Part shown: one piece after another, positions 50,809 through 61,700 of the stretch | How positions within the stretch are numbered: the stretch's first letter is position 1 | Layout: each line of letters begins with the position of its first letter | Source of the DNA: Lineus longissimus | Lineage: Eukaryota > Nemertea > Pilidiophora > Heteronemertea > Lineidae | Assembly: GCF_910592395.1 (NCBI RefSeq) | Contig: NC_088311.1 | Location: forward strand, 4,466,501 to 4,530,500 | Length of the DNA: 64,000 bases | Direction: 5' to 3' | The notes under the pieces: generated by a model | What the model was told of the DNA's origin: nothing | The model's database searches: none | Seen by the model: the letters and a program-made list of their open reading frames with translations, nothing else | Program-made: the position numbers and the translations under genes

Positions 50809-51006
50809 CAGTATTCGTTTAGTTGTATTGAATGTCGGCAGATGGCAGCACTACTTATTTTCAAATCGATGAATATAACACGGTTCAATTATGTTTCTGG
50901 TTCTGTTAACAAATCCATCATCATCTCAGTCATCCATCACAATCAAGATGCAGTCTGAAGCCCGCACTTCAAAGAGGGCATGTATTTTTGCGTGGTGTCA
51001 GGACTA
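50809..51006 (+). repeat. head module, copy 1 of the satellite block
   Basis: Starts CAGTATTCGTTTAGTTGTAT and contains GGCAGCACTA, AAATCCATCATCATCTCAGT and CACAATCAAGATG. It ends GTCAGGACTAT and then passes into forward monomers. It is homologous to 53528-53740 and to the complement of 56264-56470. Confidence 0.8.
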
Positions 51007-51371
51007 TCACCGTTCGTGTAGTCCAGGGGTAACACCACCAGCTTCAGGTTCTGAAAGATGGGGGACAATTCCTCCTGCTACACCAGTCACAGGTTGGGAG
51101 AGACCAGGAACTATGAAGGGGACCAATTGATGTTGATTAATCAATGGTGCTGCCACACCAGCCACAAGTTGTGAAATATTGGCAACTGTTCCTCCTGCTA
51201 TCTCACAACCTGTAGCTGATGACGCAGGATGTAAAGTGCCTTGTCTCTCTAACTAGCCCCTATCTAAACAAAATGTGGCTGGTGTAGCAGGAGGTTTAGT
51301 TCCCTGTCTCTCACAACCGGTGCCTGGTGGAGCGCGAAGAAATAGTCCCGTTTACTAGTCCCCGGTCTTTC

Positions 51372-51755
51372 ACAACTTGCGACTGGTGTAGCAGGAAGAA
51401 TAGTCCCTGTCTTTCACAACGTACAGGAAGAATATGCCTCGGTCTTTCACAGCTTGCGACTGGTGTAGCAGGAAGAATAGTCCCTGTCTTTCACAACGTA
51501 CAGGAAGAATATGCCTCGGTCTTTCACAGCTTGCAACTGGTGTAGCAGGAAGAATAATCCCTGTCTTTCACAATTTGCGACTGTTGTAACAGGAGGAATG
51601 GTCCCTGTCTTTCACAACGTACAGGAAGAATATGCCTCGGTCTTTCACAGCTTGTGACTGGTGTAGCAGGACGAATAGTCCCTGTCTTTCACAACGTACA
51701 GGAAGAATATGCCTCGGTCTTTCACAGCTTGCGACTGGTGTAGCAGGATCAATAG
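51372..51755. repeat. 77-bp higher-order repeat within the satellite
   Basis: GACTGGTGTA-type strings start at 51381, 51458 and 51535, exactly 77 bp apart, then at 51579 (44 bp later). Each 77-bp unit is one ~45-bp monomer plus a ~32-bp partial unit (ACGTACAGGAAGAATATGCC). The copies are almost identical, indicating recent amplification. Confidence 0.85.
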
Positions 51756-51779
51756 CTCCCTGTCTTTCAAACACTGCGG

Positions 51780-53000
51780 CTGGTTTAGGTGGAGGAACAC
51801 CTACCTTTGAGAACTTTGTCCCCAGTCGATCGCAACCTGTAGCAGGTGACATATGATGGTTTGTGCCATGTCTCTCACAACCAGTGACACATGAAGCAGC
51901 TCCTGTCTTCTAAAGCTGTGGCTGGTTTTGCAGTTCCCTGTCTCTAATAACCGGTGGCTGATGAAACAGGCGGTATGAACCAAAGTCTTTCGATCACAAA
52001 CGGGGTGTATAGGCCCTTGCCTTTCTCCACTACCAAGACAGTGAGCACCAGGGACCTTTGATTGTAAATAAGAGGAGCTAGGAGCAGCAGCAGCAGCTCG
52101 ATGCTCCTATCACCGTTTGTCAGATGGTGGGGGACCATGGTGGTCCACCTGATTCATCTCGTAACCTTCAGTGGGCCACCCATTCTTGCTGTCTTTGGCA
52201 CCGCGTCTTTCACAACCGGTGCCTGGTGGAAAAAATCTAGGTTTCCAGTCCCCTGTCTTTCCCATATAGCGACTAGTGTAGCAGGAAGAATGGTCCCTGT
52301 CTTTCACAACCAAAAGAAATATTCGCCTGTCTTTAAGAAACATGTCCGCTGTAGCCGGGGAAATTGTGCCCTGTCAGTCAGTCACACAGTCCGACCGGTT
52401 TAGGTGGAGGAACACCTCCCATTCACAACTTGGGGGACTGTCGATCACAACCTGTAGCCGGTGACGCATGATGTATAGCACCATGGCTCACACAACCAGT
52501 GGCAAGTGAAACTGCCCCTGTCTTCACAAGCTGTGGCTTGTTTAGTAGGGGATTCACTTCCCTCTCACAACTTGTGGCTGATGAAACAGACGGTATAACC
52601 AAAGTCGTTCGATCACAATCGGGGTGTTAAGTCCCTTGTCTTTCACAACAACCCAGACAGCAGGCATCAGGGGCCTCGACTGTGGTTGCAAATAAGAGGA
52701 GCTAACGGCAGCAGCGCGCAGCTCGGGGACCATTTTTACCGCTGGTCAGATGGTGTGGGTCCAGTTCATCCCGTAGCCGTCAGTAGGCCACCCATTCTTG
52801 TGGTCTAGGATCCTGTGTTTATCGTCGTCCAAAGCTAGTTCACAACCTGCGGCTGATGTAGCAGGATGAATAGTTGTCAGCCTATTTCACCACTTGCGGC
52901 TGGTTTCGCAGGAGTAATACTCCCCTGTCGTTTACAATTCAATTGGTCCCTGTCTCTCTCAACTGCAGTTGGGTGACGCTGACGTTATAGTCTCATGTCT
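51780..53000. repeat. ~615-bp tandem duplication inside the satellite
   Basis: Two copies, about 51780-52395 and 52395-53000, share in order TAGGTGGAGGAACACCT, CAACCTGTAGC-GGTGAC, GGCTGATGAAACAG, CGGGGTGT, AAATAAGAGGAGCTA and GGCCACCCATTCTTG. Offsets between matching strings are 612-620 bp. Related segments in the opposite orientation occur at about 54340-54470 and 55770-55880. Confidence 0.78.
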
Positions 53001-53077
53001 TTTACGATTCGTGACTCGTACTGCAGTTGGGTGACGCTGACGTTATAGTCTCATGTCTTTTACGATTCGTGACTCGT
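52962..53077. repeat. perfect 58-bp tandem duplication
   Basis: The unit starting ACTGCAGTTGGGTGACGCTG occurs at 52962 and again at 53020 without a mismatch that I can see, marking a very recent local duplication within otherwise diverged satellite. Confidence 0.9.
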
Positions 53078-53527
53078 GTAGCAGGAGGAAATAATGCCCT
53101 GACTTTTCTCTCGCTGGCTGGTCCCCGGTCTCTTTCACCCTGTATCTGGTCAAGCAAGCTGCAGTCGCAAACATGCAGTTCAGACACATAAACTGGACAT
53201 CTTGGATGGCTTACCATGAGCTAAATTAGTCACAACCGGTTCAAATCCATGGAGCGGACATCCACCAGCAACATGTTGTGAGAGACAGAGGACTATACCT
53301 CCTGAAAACACCAGCAACATAATGTGAGAGACCAGGGAGTATAACTGTACCGTCTCGAACCACAGGTTGTAAAAAACAGGGGGTCAATTAACTTGTTAGT
53401 GACAGGGGTATCTTCCACCTGCTACAGCCGTCATTGGTTGTGAAAGAACTGGGATATCATATTTCCTGCGTCAGCTACATAATGTGAACGATATTGGAAC
53501 AAGTTGTGAGAGACAGGAGCTGCACTT

Positions 53528-53740
53528 CAGTATTCGTTTCGTTGTATGAGTTGCTGGCAGGTAGCAGCACTATAGGTTTGCGCATGGCAGAATGATGAAT
53601 AAAACCTCTATCATATTTCTCTTATAAAATCCATCGTCATCGCATTCGTCTGTCGCAATCAAGATATAGTTAAGACTGTATAATAAAGTCAGCATATCAA
53701 AGAAGACATTATGTTGTTACATAAAGTCAGGACTACTAGT
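53528..53740 (+). repeat. head module, copy 2 of the satellite block
   Basis: Starts CAGTATTCGTTTCGTTGTAT and contains GGCAGGTAGCAGCACTATA, AAATCCATCGTCATCGCATT, CGCAATCAAGATA and AGCATATCAAAGAA. Forward monomers follow. It is internal to the block and in the same orientation as copy 1. Confidence 0.82.
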
Positions 53741-56263
53741 ATTCTCCTGCTACAACAGTCCGCAGAGCAGGGGACTAAACCTCCTGTTACACCAGTCACC
53801 AGTTGTGAACGACGGAGGACCAAGTACTGCCACACCGACCGGTCAATGTGAAGGACAAGGGACTAAAGGTTGTGAAATACTGTGGTTTATACCTCCTGCT
53901 ACAGCAGTCACAGGTTGTTAAGACAGCGGCTGCTTCACATGTGCCTCTGGTTGTGACTGACGAGGTAATTTGCATCATGTGTCACCAGCTACAGGGTGCG
54001 ACGGGACCAAGTTATAAAATATAGGTGTTCCTTCCTCCTGCTCCATCAGCCGTCATGTCTGATATGGCACCAGTCGTCGGTGGACAGGGGACCGAATTGT
54101 GAAGGATGGTTGTTCCTCCTGCTACATCAGCCGCAATGCGTGAAAGACAGGGCCTTGGTTGTTAACGACAGGAAATATTTCTTCTGCTAGCTACACCAGC
54201 AATAGGCTGTGAAAGACAGATACCACTTTTCGGCTACACCTGTCGCATGTTATGAAGGCCGGGGACTAGAAAGCGGTACTATTTCCTCTTGCTACACCAG
54301 GCACCGGTTGTGAAAGACAGCACAGGGTAGCCTACAGACGGCTACAGGATGAATCGGCCAACGACCAACGTTGGTTATGGTCCTCGAGCGGCTGCTGGCC
54401 CTGGTTCTTTCATTTGCAACCAGAGGCCCACTGGAAGCGGCTTCTGTAGCAGGAGGAATAGCCACAGACTTTCCCAAAACATGGCTTCTGTCACAGGAGG
54501 ACATAAGCCCGTCTTTCGCAACTACTGACTTGTGTAGCAGGAGGAATAGCCCCCTGTTGTCGTTCACAACCTGTGGTGGACAGGGACATAGTTGGTATGT
54601 CTTCCAAGATGTCTGGTTTGGGTCTGAACGAGTTGTGACCACTTCTGCATCTCCCAAGGTGTCCCGTTTATGGGTCTGAACTGCATGGATGTGACTGCTG
54701 CCTGTGGTATGAGGGACAGAGGGCTATACCTCTAACTTTCCCAGATACAGGTTGAAAGAAACAGGGGACCATACTATGAAAGATTCCGCCTGCTACGACA
54801 GCCAAACGTTGTGCAGCCACAGGCTGTGAAAGACAGGGAACTATACCTCCCGCTAAACCAGCCACTGATTGTGAACGTCATGGCAGGAGACACAGTTGTG
54901 AAACCTGCTGCACCAGCCGCTTGTTGTGAAGGGAAGGGACTATACCGCCGGTTGTGAAAGATTGAGGTTTACCACCTGCTGCACCAGCCATAGGTTGTGA
55001 GAGATAGGGGACTATACCTCATTCTACACTAGCCACAGCTAATGAGCGACGGGGGCTATAGCCTCATCAACTATAGGTTGTGAGAGACAGGGGACCAATT
55101 TCTCCAATTTCTCCAGTGACACCAGCCGAAAGTTGTGAAATACTGACAACTGCATCAGCCACAGGTTGTGAGAGAGAGGAAACACGTTTACGACCACGAC
55201 TGGGGACTATTCCTCCTGCTACACAAGCCACACCTTTGTAAAGACAGGGGACTATATTCTCCTGTGACACAAGCCACAATTCGGACTACACCTCCTGCTA
55301 CACCAGCTACTGGTTGTGCCTTCAAGGAAGTGAAAGACTGTGGTTCCTCCTGCTTCATCACCCACAGGTTGTGAGAGACAGGGAACTGAACCACCTGCTA
55401 CACCAGCCATAGGTTGACAAGGGAAGCTTCACGTGTCACTGGTTGTAAAAGACAAGGTACTATAACTATGCCTCACCAGCTACAAGTTGTTATCGACATC
55501 GGACTATCCATATGTTGCAAGATATGACGTGTTCCTCCTACTACACCAGCTGCAGTGTGAGAACGACTAGGGATTTATTCCTGCGGCTGCACCAGCCATG
55601 GTCTTTAAGGATAGGGGAATATTTATTCTGCTACACCTGTTACAGGTTGTGAAAGACAGGGACCATTCTCCCTGCTACACCGACGTGTCGCAAGTTGTGA
55701 AAGGCCGGGGTCTAGTCCTCCTGCTACACCAGGCACCGGTTGTGAAAGACACGGGATCCTAGACTGTATAATGGGATACGGTATGAATCGGTGGACTGCT
55801 ACGAGCATCTTTAGTCGTCGAGCTGCTGCTGCCCTAAGCTCCAGAGGCCCACTGATGCTTGCTGTCTGGGTTGTTGTGAAAGACAAGGGACTATGCCCTG
55901 GTTGTGAAAGACTGACTTTTATACCTTCTGCGTCACGAGGAACAGGTTGTGAGAGACAGGGAACTGAACCTCCTGCTACACCAGGCACGGGTGTCACTCA
56001 GCTACTTGGTTACTTGTGGAGACTGTGCCAATGGTTGTGAGAAACCACTTTTTTACATCATGCGTCACCATGATACAGGGTGTGAGATGGCAGGAGGAAC
56101 AGTTGCCAGTATTCACAACCCCTGTGGCTGGCCATGGTTTGGTGTCTTTGACAACGTAATTGGTCCTCCGTCTCCTACAGCATTTAGTTGGCGACACCCG
56201 TGGCTGGTGTAGCAGGAGGTATTAGTCCCCCATCTCAGTCTCACAGCCATGATCTTTGCAACC

Positions 56264-56470
56264 AGTAGTGGTATAGTCATAATATCATGTAAGAAGAAAT
56301 GTTTTCTTTGATATGCTGGCTTCATCATAGCGACCAGACAACATCTTGATTGCGACGCAAAACTGAGATGACGATGGATTTTATTACAGCAATATGGTCG
56401 AAATTCTGTTCATCCAATGAAAATGTGTAGTGCTGCTACCTGCCAACAACTAAAAAAACTAAACGAATAG
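56264..56470 (-). repeat. head module, copy 3 (inverted) of the satellite block
   Basis: On the minus strand it starts CTATTCGTTTAGTT and contains GGCAGGTAGCAGCACTACA, AAATCCATCGTCATCTCAGT, CGCAATCAAGATG and AGCATATCAAAGAA. It then passes into monomers on the same strand. It closes the block on the right and is closer to copy 2 than to copy 1. Confidence 0.82.
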
Positions 56471-56975
56471 CCCCGCTGTCTTTCAAAACCGGTGTAACAG
56501 GAAAAATAGTCTCCTGTCTTTCACAGCCTGCGGACTGATGGAAGAGGTATAGTTGACACAAGGAATTAATCTCAGTTTTTTGCACATTTTGGCTGGTGCT
56601 GGTGCTGGTGAAGCAGTCGGCAATTGCAATTGGCATGCTTCTCATTTCATGTGGATATTAGCTTCAAGGAAATGCACAGACAATATAAGAATAACAAGCA
56701 ACAACTGGGAGTGTTTTATTGGGTAGAAAATTTGACACAACATTCCAGATTAGAATAAGATAACAATTACAATCAAGAATATGTTTTCTTTCATGTATAA
56801 AACCATCAAAAAGAAAACAGTAATAAAGCTTTTACAAAACCACCAAAATATGACAAGTTAAAGATGTATCAACTCGGAGAGTCAGTTACTAATTCCGCAA
56901 GTTTTTACTCTTAGCCTGCCAAACACGTTCTGGAATAATTTAATTGTATACATAATCTTATGTACAAAAATGTAT

Positions 56976-56981
56976 TTTATT
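56976..56981 (-). terminator. polyadenylation signal of the axis-protein gene
   Basis: AATAAA on the minus strand (TTTATT on plus), 84 bp after the stop codon, in a suitable position for a short 3' UTR. Another TTTATT near 56713 is a weaker alternative. Confidence 0.55.
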
Positions 56982-57064
56982 CTGAATTTTTCATAACAAA
57001 CATACTCAAAAGTCAAACACATACATATTCAGACAACTAAATCTCGAAATCTTGAACCCTGGAA

Positions 57065-58761
57065 TTACTGGAACATCATCTGCAGTGTACGCCTTACATT
57101 CATCATCTCTTCCTTTTGCTGCAAGACAAGAAGACAGGATATGATCTATGCTTCAAGCTTTAAAAGCAAGAATTTCATCACTTTCAGCAGCACTGGCTTG
57201 GTATGGTTATGTCTGAAAAGTTTGACAATACCATCCGGCCACGGACATGTACTGGCAGGCCGGGGTTCCCACCAATCATAATCAATTTTACTCACTGATT
57301 GCATCAAGATCTTCTTCTGCATAGTTTGTAGCTCTTTACGCAGAATCTCTCGGACGTTCTGCTGTTGGTCTGCTTGGTTATTCTCTAATTGTCTCTGCTC
57401 ACCATCAAAGTTGAGGTGCTTTCTCTTGAGATTTTTTATTCTGATATAGAAATCCACCAAGGAAAAGAATTAGACAATAACATAAAGATTCCAAAATCAT
57501 TTTGAAGATGAATTTGCTATTCTTTCTAAAACTATAGCAACACTATTTTTACACCATGTTTACAACCAGTATAAGATGCATGGACATGCTCACCTTTGCT
57601 CCTGAGAAAGTCTGCAAGTCTGAAGAGTATTCAAATGCGACTTCAAGAATTCCTGAAATAAAGGGACATTTTTTAGTTAAAACTCCTCTCTTGCTCTTAT
57701 TCACATGTACTACATGAATCTAAGACATGACTTTGCTGCCTGTGGAACCTAGCTTTAAGCTTTCCGGCAACACTTTCACGGACAAAGACATTTATTACTT
57801 GATAATCTGACTGAAATGAAGCATGCATCAAATACTTCTCTGGAACTTTCCCAGCGCCACCAGTCATTTGGAGTTGCGTGGAGAAGAGGATGTCGTCTAT
57901 CATTTATACTTACCACAGACTTATTCTCCGCATGTTTGAGATTATCAATGTCCTTCTCCAGCTCAGTGAGCTCCAGTAAGATTCCTTCAGTGAAGCTATC
58001 AAGCATTCTTTGTCTAAAAGAACAGAAATCTAATATCAATGTCAAGGAACAAAATGGGAACCATACGAGTAGGATTTTTTTGCCCCTCAAAATAGTCCTA
58101 GTTACCTAGGGCCAGGCTACGGTTGACACTAGTATGGTTGATAAAGGTGGCATAGAGGTTCCTAACAGAACAGTTTGTAAGTAACAGACAAAATAGTTTC
58201 CTATATCAGCTTGCCAATTACTTGAGGCAATTAGAAATGAGGTGGCACAGTGGAATTGGAAGAGTGTAAAACTCCCTTTAATTCTCAGCATGTTTACCAA
58301 TCAGCACACTTACCGAGATGTTTGCTGATGGTTCCAGAATTTGTCAACTTGCTTGTGTGCAGATTTGAGAGTATTCTTTGAGAACTGGTCTAATTTTTCC
58401 TTTCGTGACTGTAAGATAAACCGGCTAGACATAAAGATACAATCAGACATTGATTCCATGAATAATTTTCTTGTGTTTCCTAACATATTTTTTTCTACAA
58501 ATGTCATGAAGCCACCAATTGATTTGACAACGCTCACATTCAAATATTGCAAATACACCTTAAAAAGTACTTGAAAACCCCAACATGAATTATTGCAGTG
58601 GTTGGTTAAGGAACTAAGTCATTTACTTACAGAATATTTCTTCTGGAACTCGGCTCCAAAAGATTTTATGACAGCTGGGATTGCCTGAAGACTGTTATTG
58701 CCATCCATGGGCAGAGAGTCAGTGGAGGAGACCACTTCATCCAGACCTGCATCGTCCTCAT
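57065..58761 (-). CDS. SYCP2: axis-protein exons encoding the C-terminal Cor1-like coiled coil
   Basis: Six exons (58761-58631, 58408-58314, 58013-57914, 57652-57594, 57440-57296, 57118-57065) encode about 194 residues. From the SFGAEFQKKYS segment onward they follow SYCP3: RKEKLDQFSKNTLKSAHKQ, VDKFWNHQQTSRQRMLDSF, LSQEQRIKNLKRKHLNF, LRKELQTMQKKILMQ and VRRTLQMMFQ then stop, against the SYCP3 ending VRKSLQSMLF. The region is heptad-rich and lacks Pro. Known role: such coiled coils assemble axial/lateral element filaments. The last exon is only 54 nt and lies after a 175-nt intron, so it is easily missed. Confidence 0.85.
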
Positions 58762-61700
58762 CTGAAAGGCAAATGGATATCACATGAGAACAAAATTGGC
58801 GATAATTGCAAGAAAACATTGACAGGGCCGACAAAAATTAAATCAAAAGCCAGGGAAGCACTATCATCTACTTTCTTGTGAAAGAATTCACAGAAACTGC
58901 AACTTTTCTTTACTAGCTGAACTACCTCTATATGTACCACCAAAACATACCATCAGTTTTGAAGAGTTTTCTTGGCTGATAAAAGCTGACTTGGACGGTC
59001 TCCCCTTCAGTATAATTAACGGTGGATGCCTGTGATGAAGCATCATCCTCTTCCTCTTCTTCATCATCTCCATCTTTGCTGTCATCATCATATTCTTCGT
59101 CAGATACGTGATGCAGGTTAAGGAATTATTTGATAACAAATTTAGTTTCCGAGGGTGACCTTAATAGAGAGGTTCTACTGTATATAGCTAAAAGGATATT
59201 GGATGATTTCTTTTGATGCCCCTCTTCTGTTGCCTGGTGGATGATGATGGACCAGACTTGGGCATATTAAATGGAAGCGGTGAAGGTTCATCAAAGTCTA
59301 GCTCTGGGCCGTCATCACTGAGATCAGTCTGAAGAGAGAAATATTTTACATGTGGGCCCTGAGGCACCCACAATATGGCAATCAACTAGCTGGCTTTTAC
59401 AACCAACTGGCTGCACTGGAACAAGGTCCTGCTTGCCTTGAACCTACTACCCTTCCGTTCATGCGGCTGACGTCTGAATCACTAGCAAATCAAGATCATC
59501 AATACGTTACAAACTTTCACTGCGTCAAAGACTTTGTTCTTTTTTATTGCTTTCCTGCAAGTCATATCAATTCAATGCATGCATACCTCTACCTCAACCT
59601 CCCTAGTTGGTTGTGTCCTGGGAGTCTTGATGTTTGATATATGGCTGTAGCGGCTGCCACCACTGAGGACCTCAATCCCCTCCCGACTTTCAACATCTTC
59701 CTCTGACGAGTCGGAGTCCCTCATTTTGATCTACATCATGACAGGCAAAGAATTGGATTAAAATAGTTAAGAATTGTGCCAACAAGGGTCTGCCTTTTCA
59801 GGACACAGTAAGGAGGTGTAATGTTTTAAGAAATCAATTTGGAATAAGGTAATGGGTAAAATGGTAACCTTCTCTATAGAATATCACAAATGCTGTTTTG
59901 TCTTGGAGTTCCAATGGTAGGCCCAGGCGCTGCAGTAGGTGATTCTGATGAATGAAATACGAGACAGTCACTCGGTCACTGTAAAATTTATCTGAACCAA
60001 TGACTAAACAAGACTGTCAACTTTTTGGGCTCGAGTAACACTTACAATAACTGGCGATAGTTGACAAGGCATGGTCATGATGTCATTCTCTACAGGAGCT
60101 GAACGAAATTCTTCAATGGAATCTTTATCGCCTTGAGAATAAATACGACAAGCCATGATTAAGAAAGAACAGGCAGGAAATTGATGAGGCTGAGTACAAT
60201 TTGTTGACCCTAAAATGGATTTTTTTTGTTGTTAAAACTGCAAATGGCATCAGGAGCCTATATTCTTCCTTGCTTTACCTCGTTTATAGAGTGTAAGTTA
60301 AGAGACTACCCACCTTCCATCCTAGCAGCTGACCTCGGTGTAACAGGGGTGACCATCATCTCCAGAGGCTTGAACTGTTTACCCTTACCATATCTGGGTG
60401 TTCGTACATTGTAGATGTCAGCATGTTTAGGTGATGCCGGTGTATCATTCTCGATTAGTAACGGCTCTAATGGAGTGTAAACTACCTCTGTAGGAAAATT
60501 AGGCTCGTACAACCTGGGCTTGGCCGGTACGGGAGACTTGGATCTTTTCTCATGCCCATTCCTTTGCCTTTTCTCCAGTTGTTTCCCACCTGCAGATTTC
60601 TTCTGACCTCTTTTGCCTTTTCCCTTTGGTTCATTTTCCTGGAACAGAGTTAGAACATGAAGACTGGGGGCTACAACTGTGAATGGAAGATGTCAGGGAG
60701 GCAATCAAGGTGTTCACTCGAGCCACCCTCCTATCACCTGACACGCCCCTGAAATGTCTTCCTTACACTGACTGCAGCCTTTCTTCATGAGGTTATCGGT
60801 ACATTTAAGGTGTGCCCTTTTCAACAAAACTGCTTCGAGTGCCCTTTGACATGGAATCGATAGTAAAGTAACAATGCTCACTTTTTCTGATTCTTCATCA
60901 AAGAATAGACTATGTCCTGGCTGCAGCTTGCCCCTTTTGGCCGGTTTCTTTCCCTGACCGTATGTTTTGGTCGGTTTTTTCTTCTCCTGTTTCCTGTTGG
61001 TGCTGCTGAGCCAGCTGACTTCACTCCTGAAGCAGAAACATATAATGACACTGTAAACAATGAAATGTTCTCAATAACTGTTCAGGAAAACAATCTTTGG
61101 TGACATAGCGTATTTCAATTATACTACAAATCTATCACTTTTATTAATGGTACTTTGGTTGTGGGCTGTGTTTTCTATCCAAATTTCCATAATGGCATCT
61201 GATTATTTTTTTATTGCGAACCATACAATGGATATCACTTACTGGGTATCAGTTTTGTCTGAAAAAACATTTCTTTTCATCTTCTTGGGGTTATTGGTTA
61301 TCACCTGAAATGGAAAAATTTATTATCAAACATAGTTTCGTCCAGGTACATCAGAAATTAGATATAGATTGGCAGGCCTATGACCAATTCAGTGAAAACT
61401 AACGCAGTTTGAAAATTAGAAGAAAAGCAATGATAATCACATACCTGATCATCGGGAGTATAAAGAGCCTGGAATTGAATATAAAGATTTCAATGGTTTC
61501 ATGTGAGCACAACAATACTGCAGGAAAGCAGGGGGGTCACCTTTGTGAAGGAGGTGTTTGTTTTGTCAACTATCGCAAAAAGAGGGGGGACGCAACCGAG
61601 GTCTCCCTGCATTTATAGTATAATAACAGTTGAGTATAAAGGTCGGTGGATATTCTTTGCACCTAAAAGCAACATGTGATGAGAATTTATTAACAACAGT

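Larger units (their letters stand above)
50705..56640. repeat. ~5.9-kb satellite/foldback block of ~45-bp monomers in both orientations
   Basis: The base monomer is about 45 bp and reads GGTTGTGAAAGACAGGGGAC then TATACCTCCTGCTACACCAGCCACA. Forward monomers occupy about 51.01-51.22 and 53.2-56.1 kb; reverse-complement monomers occupy about 51.26-53.1 and 56.1-56.55 kb. Three ~200-bp head modules lie at 50809-51006 (+), 53528-53740 (+) and 56264-56470 (-), each followed in its own direction by monomers. The two outer heads face inward, so the block as a whole has inverted ends. No open frame of substance exists. It separates the convergent GLIS3 and axis-protein genes. Confidence 0.88.

Noticed and set aside
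51000-56600. Several 60-124 codon open frames on both strands
   Set aside because: All are composed of the ~45-bp satellite monomers and shift frame between copies.
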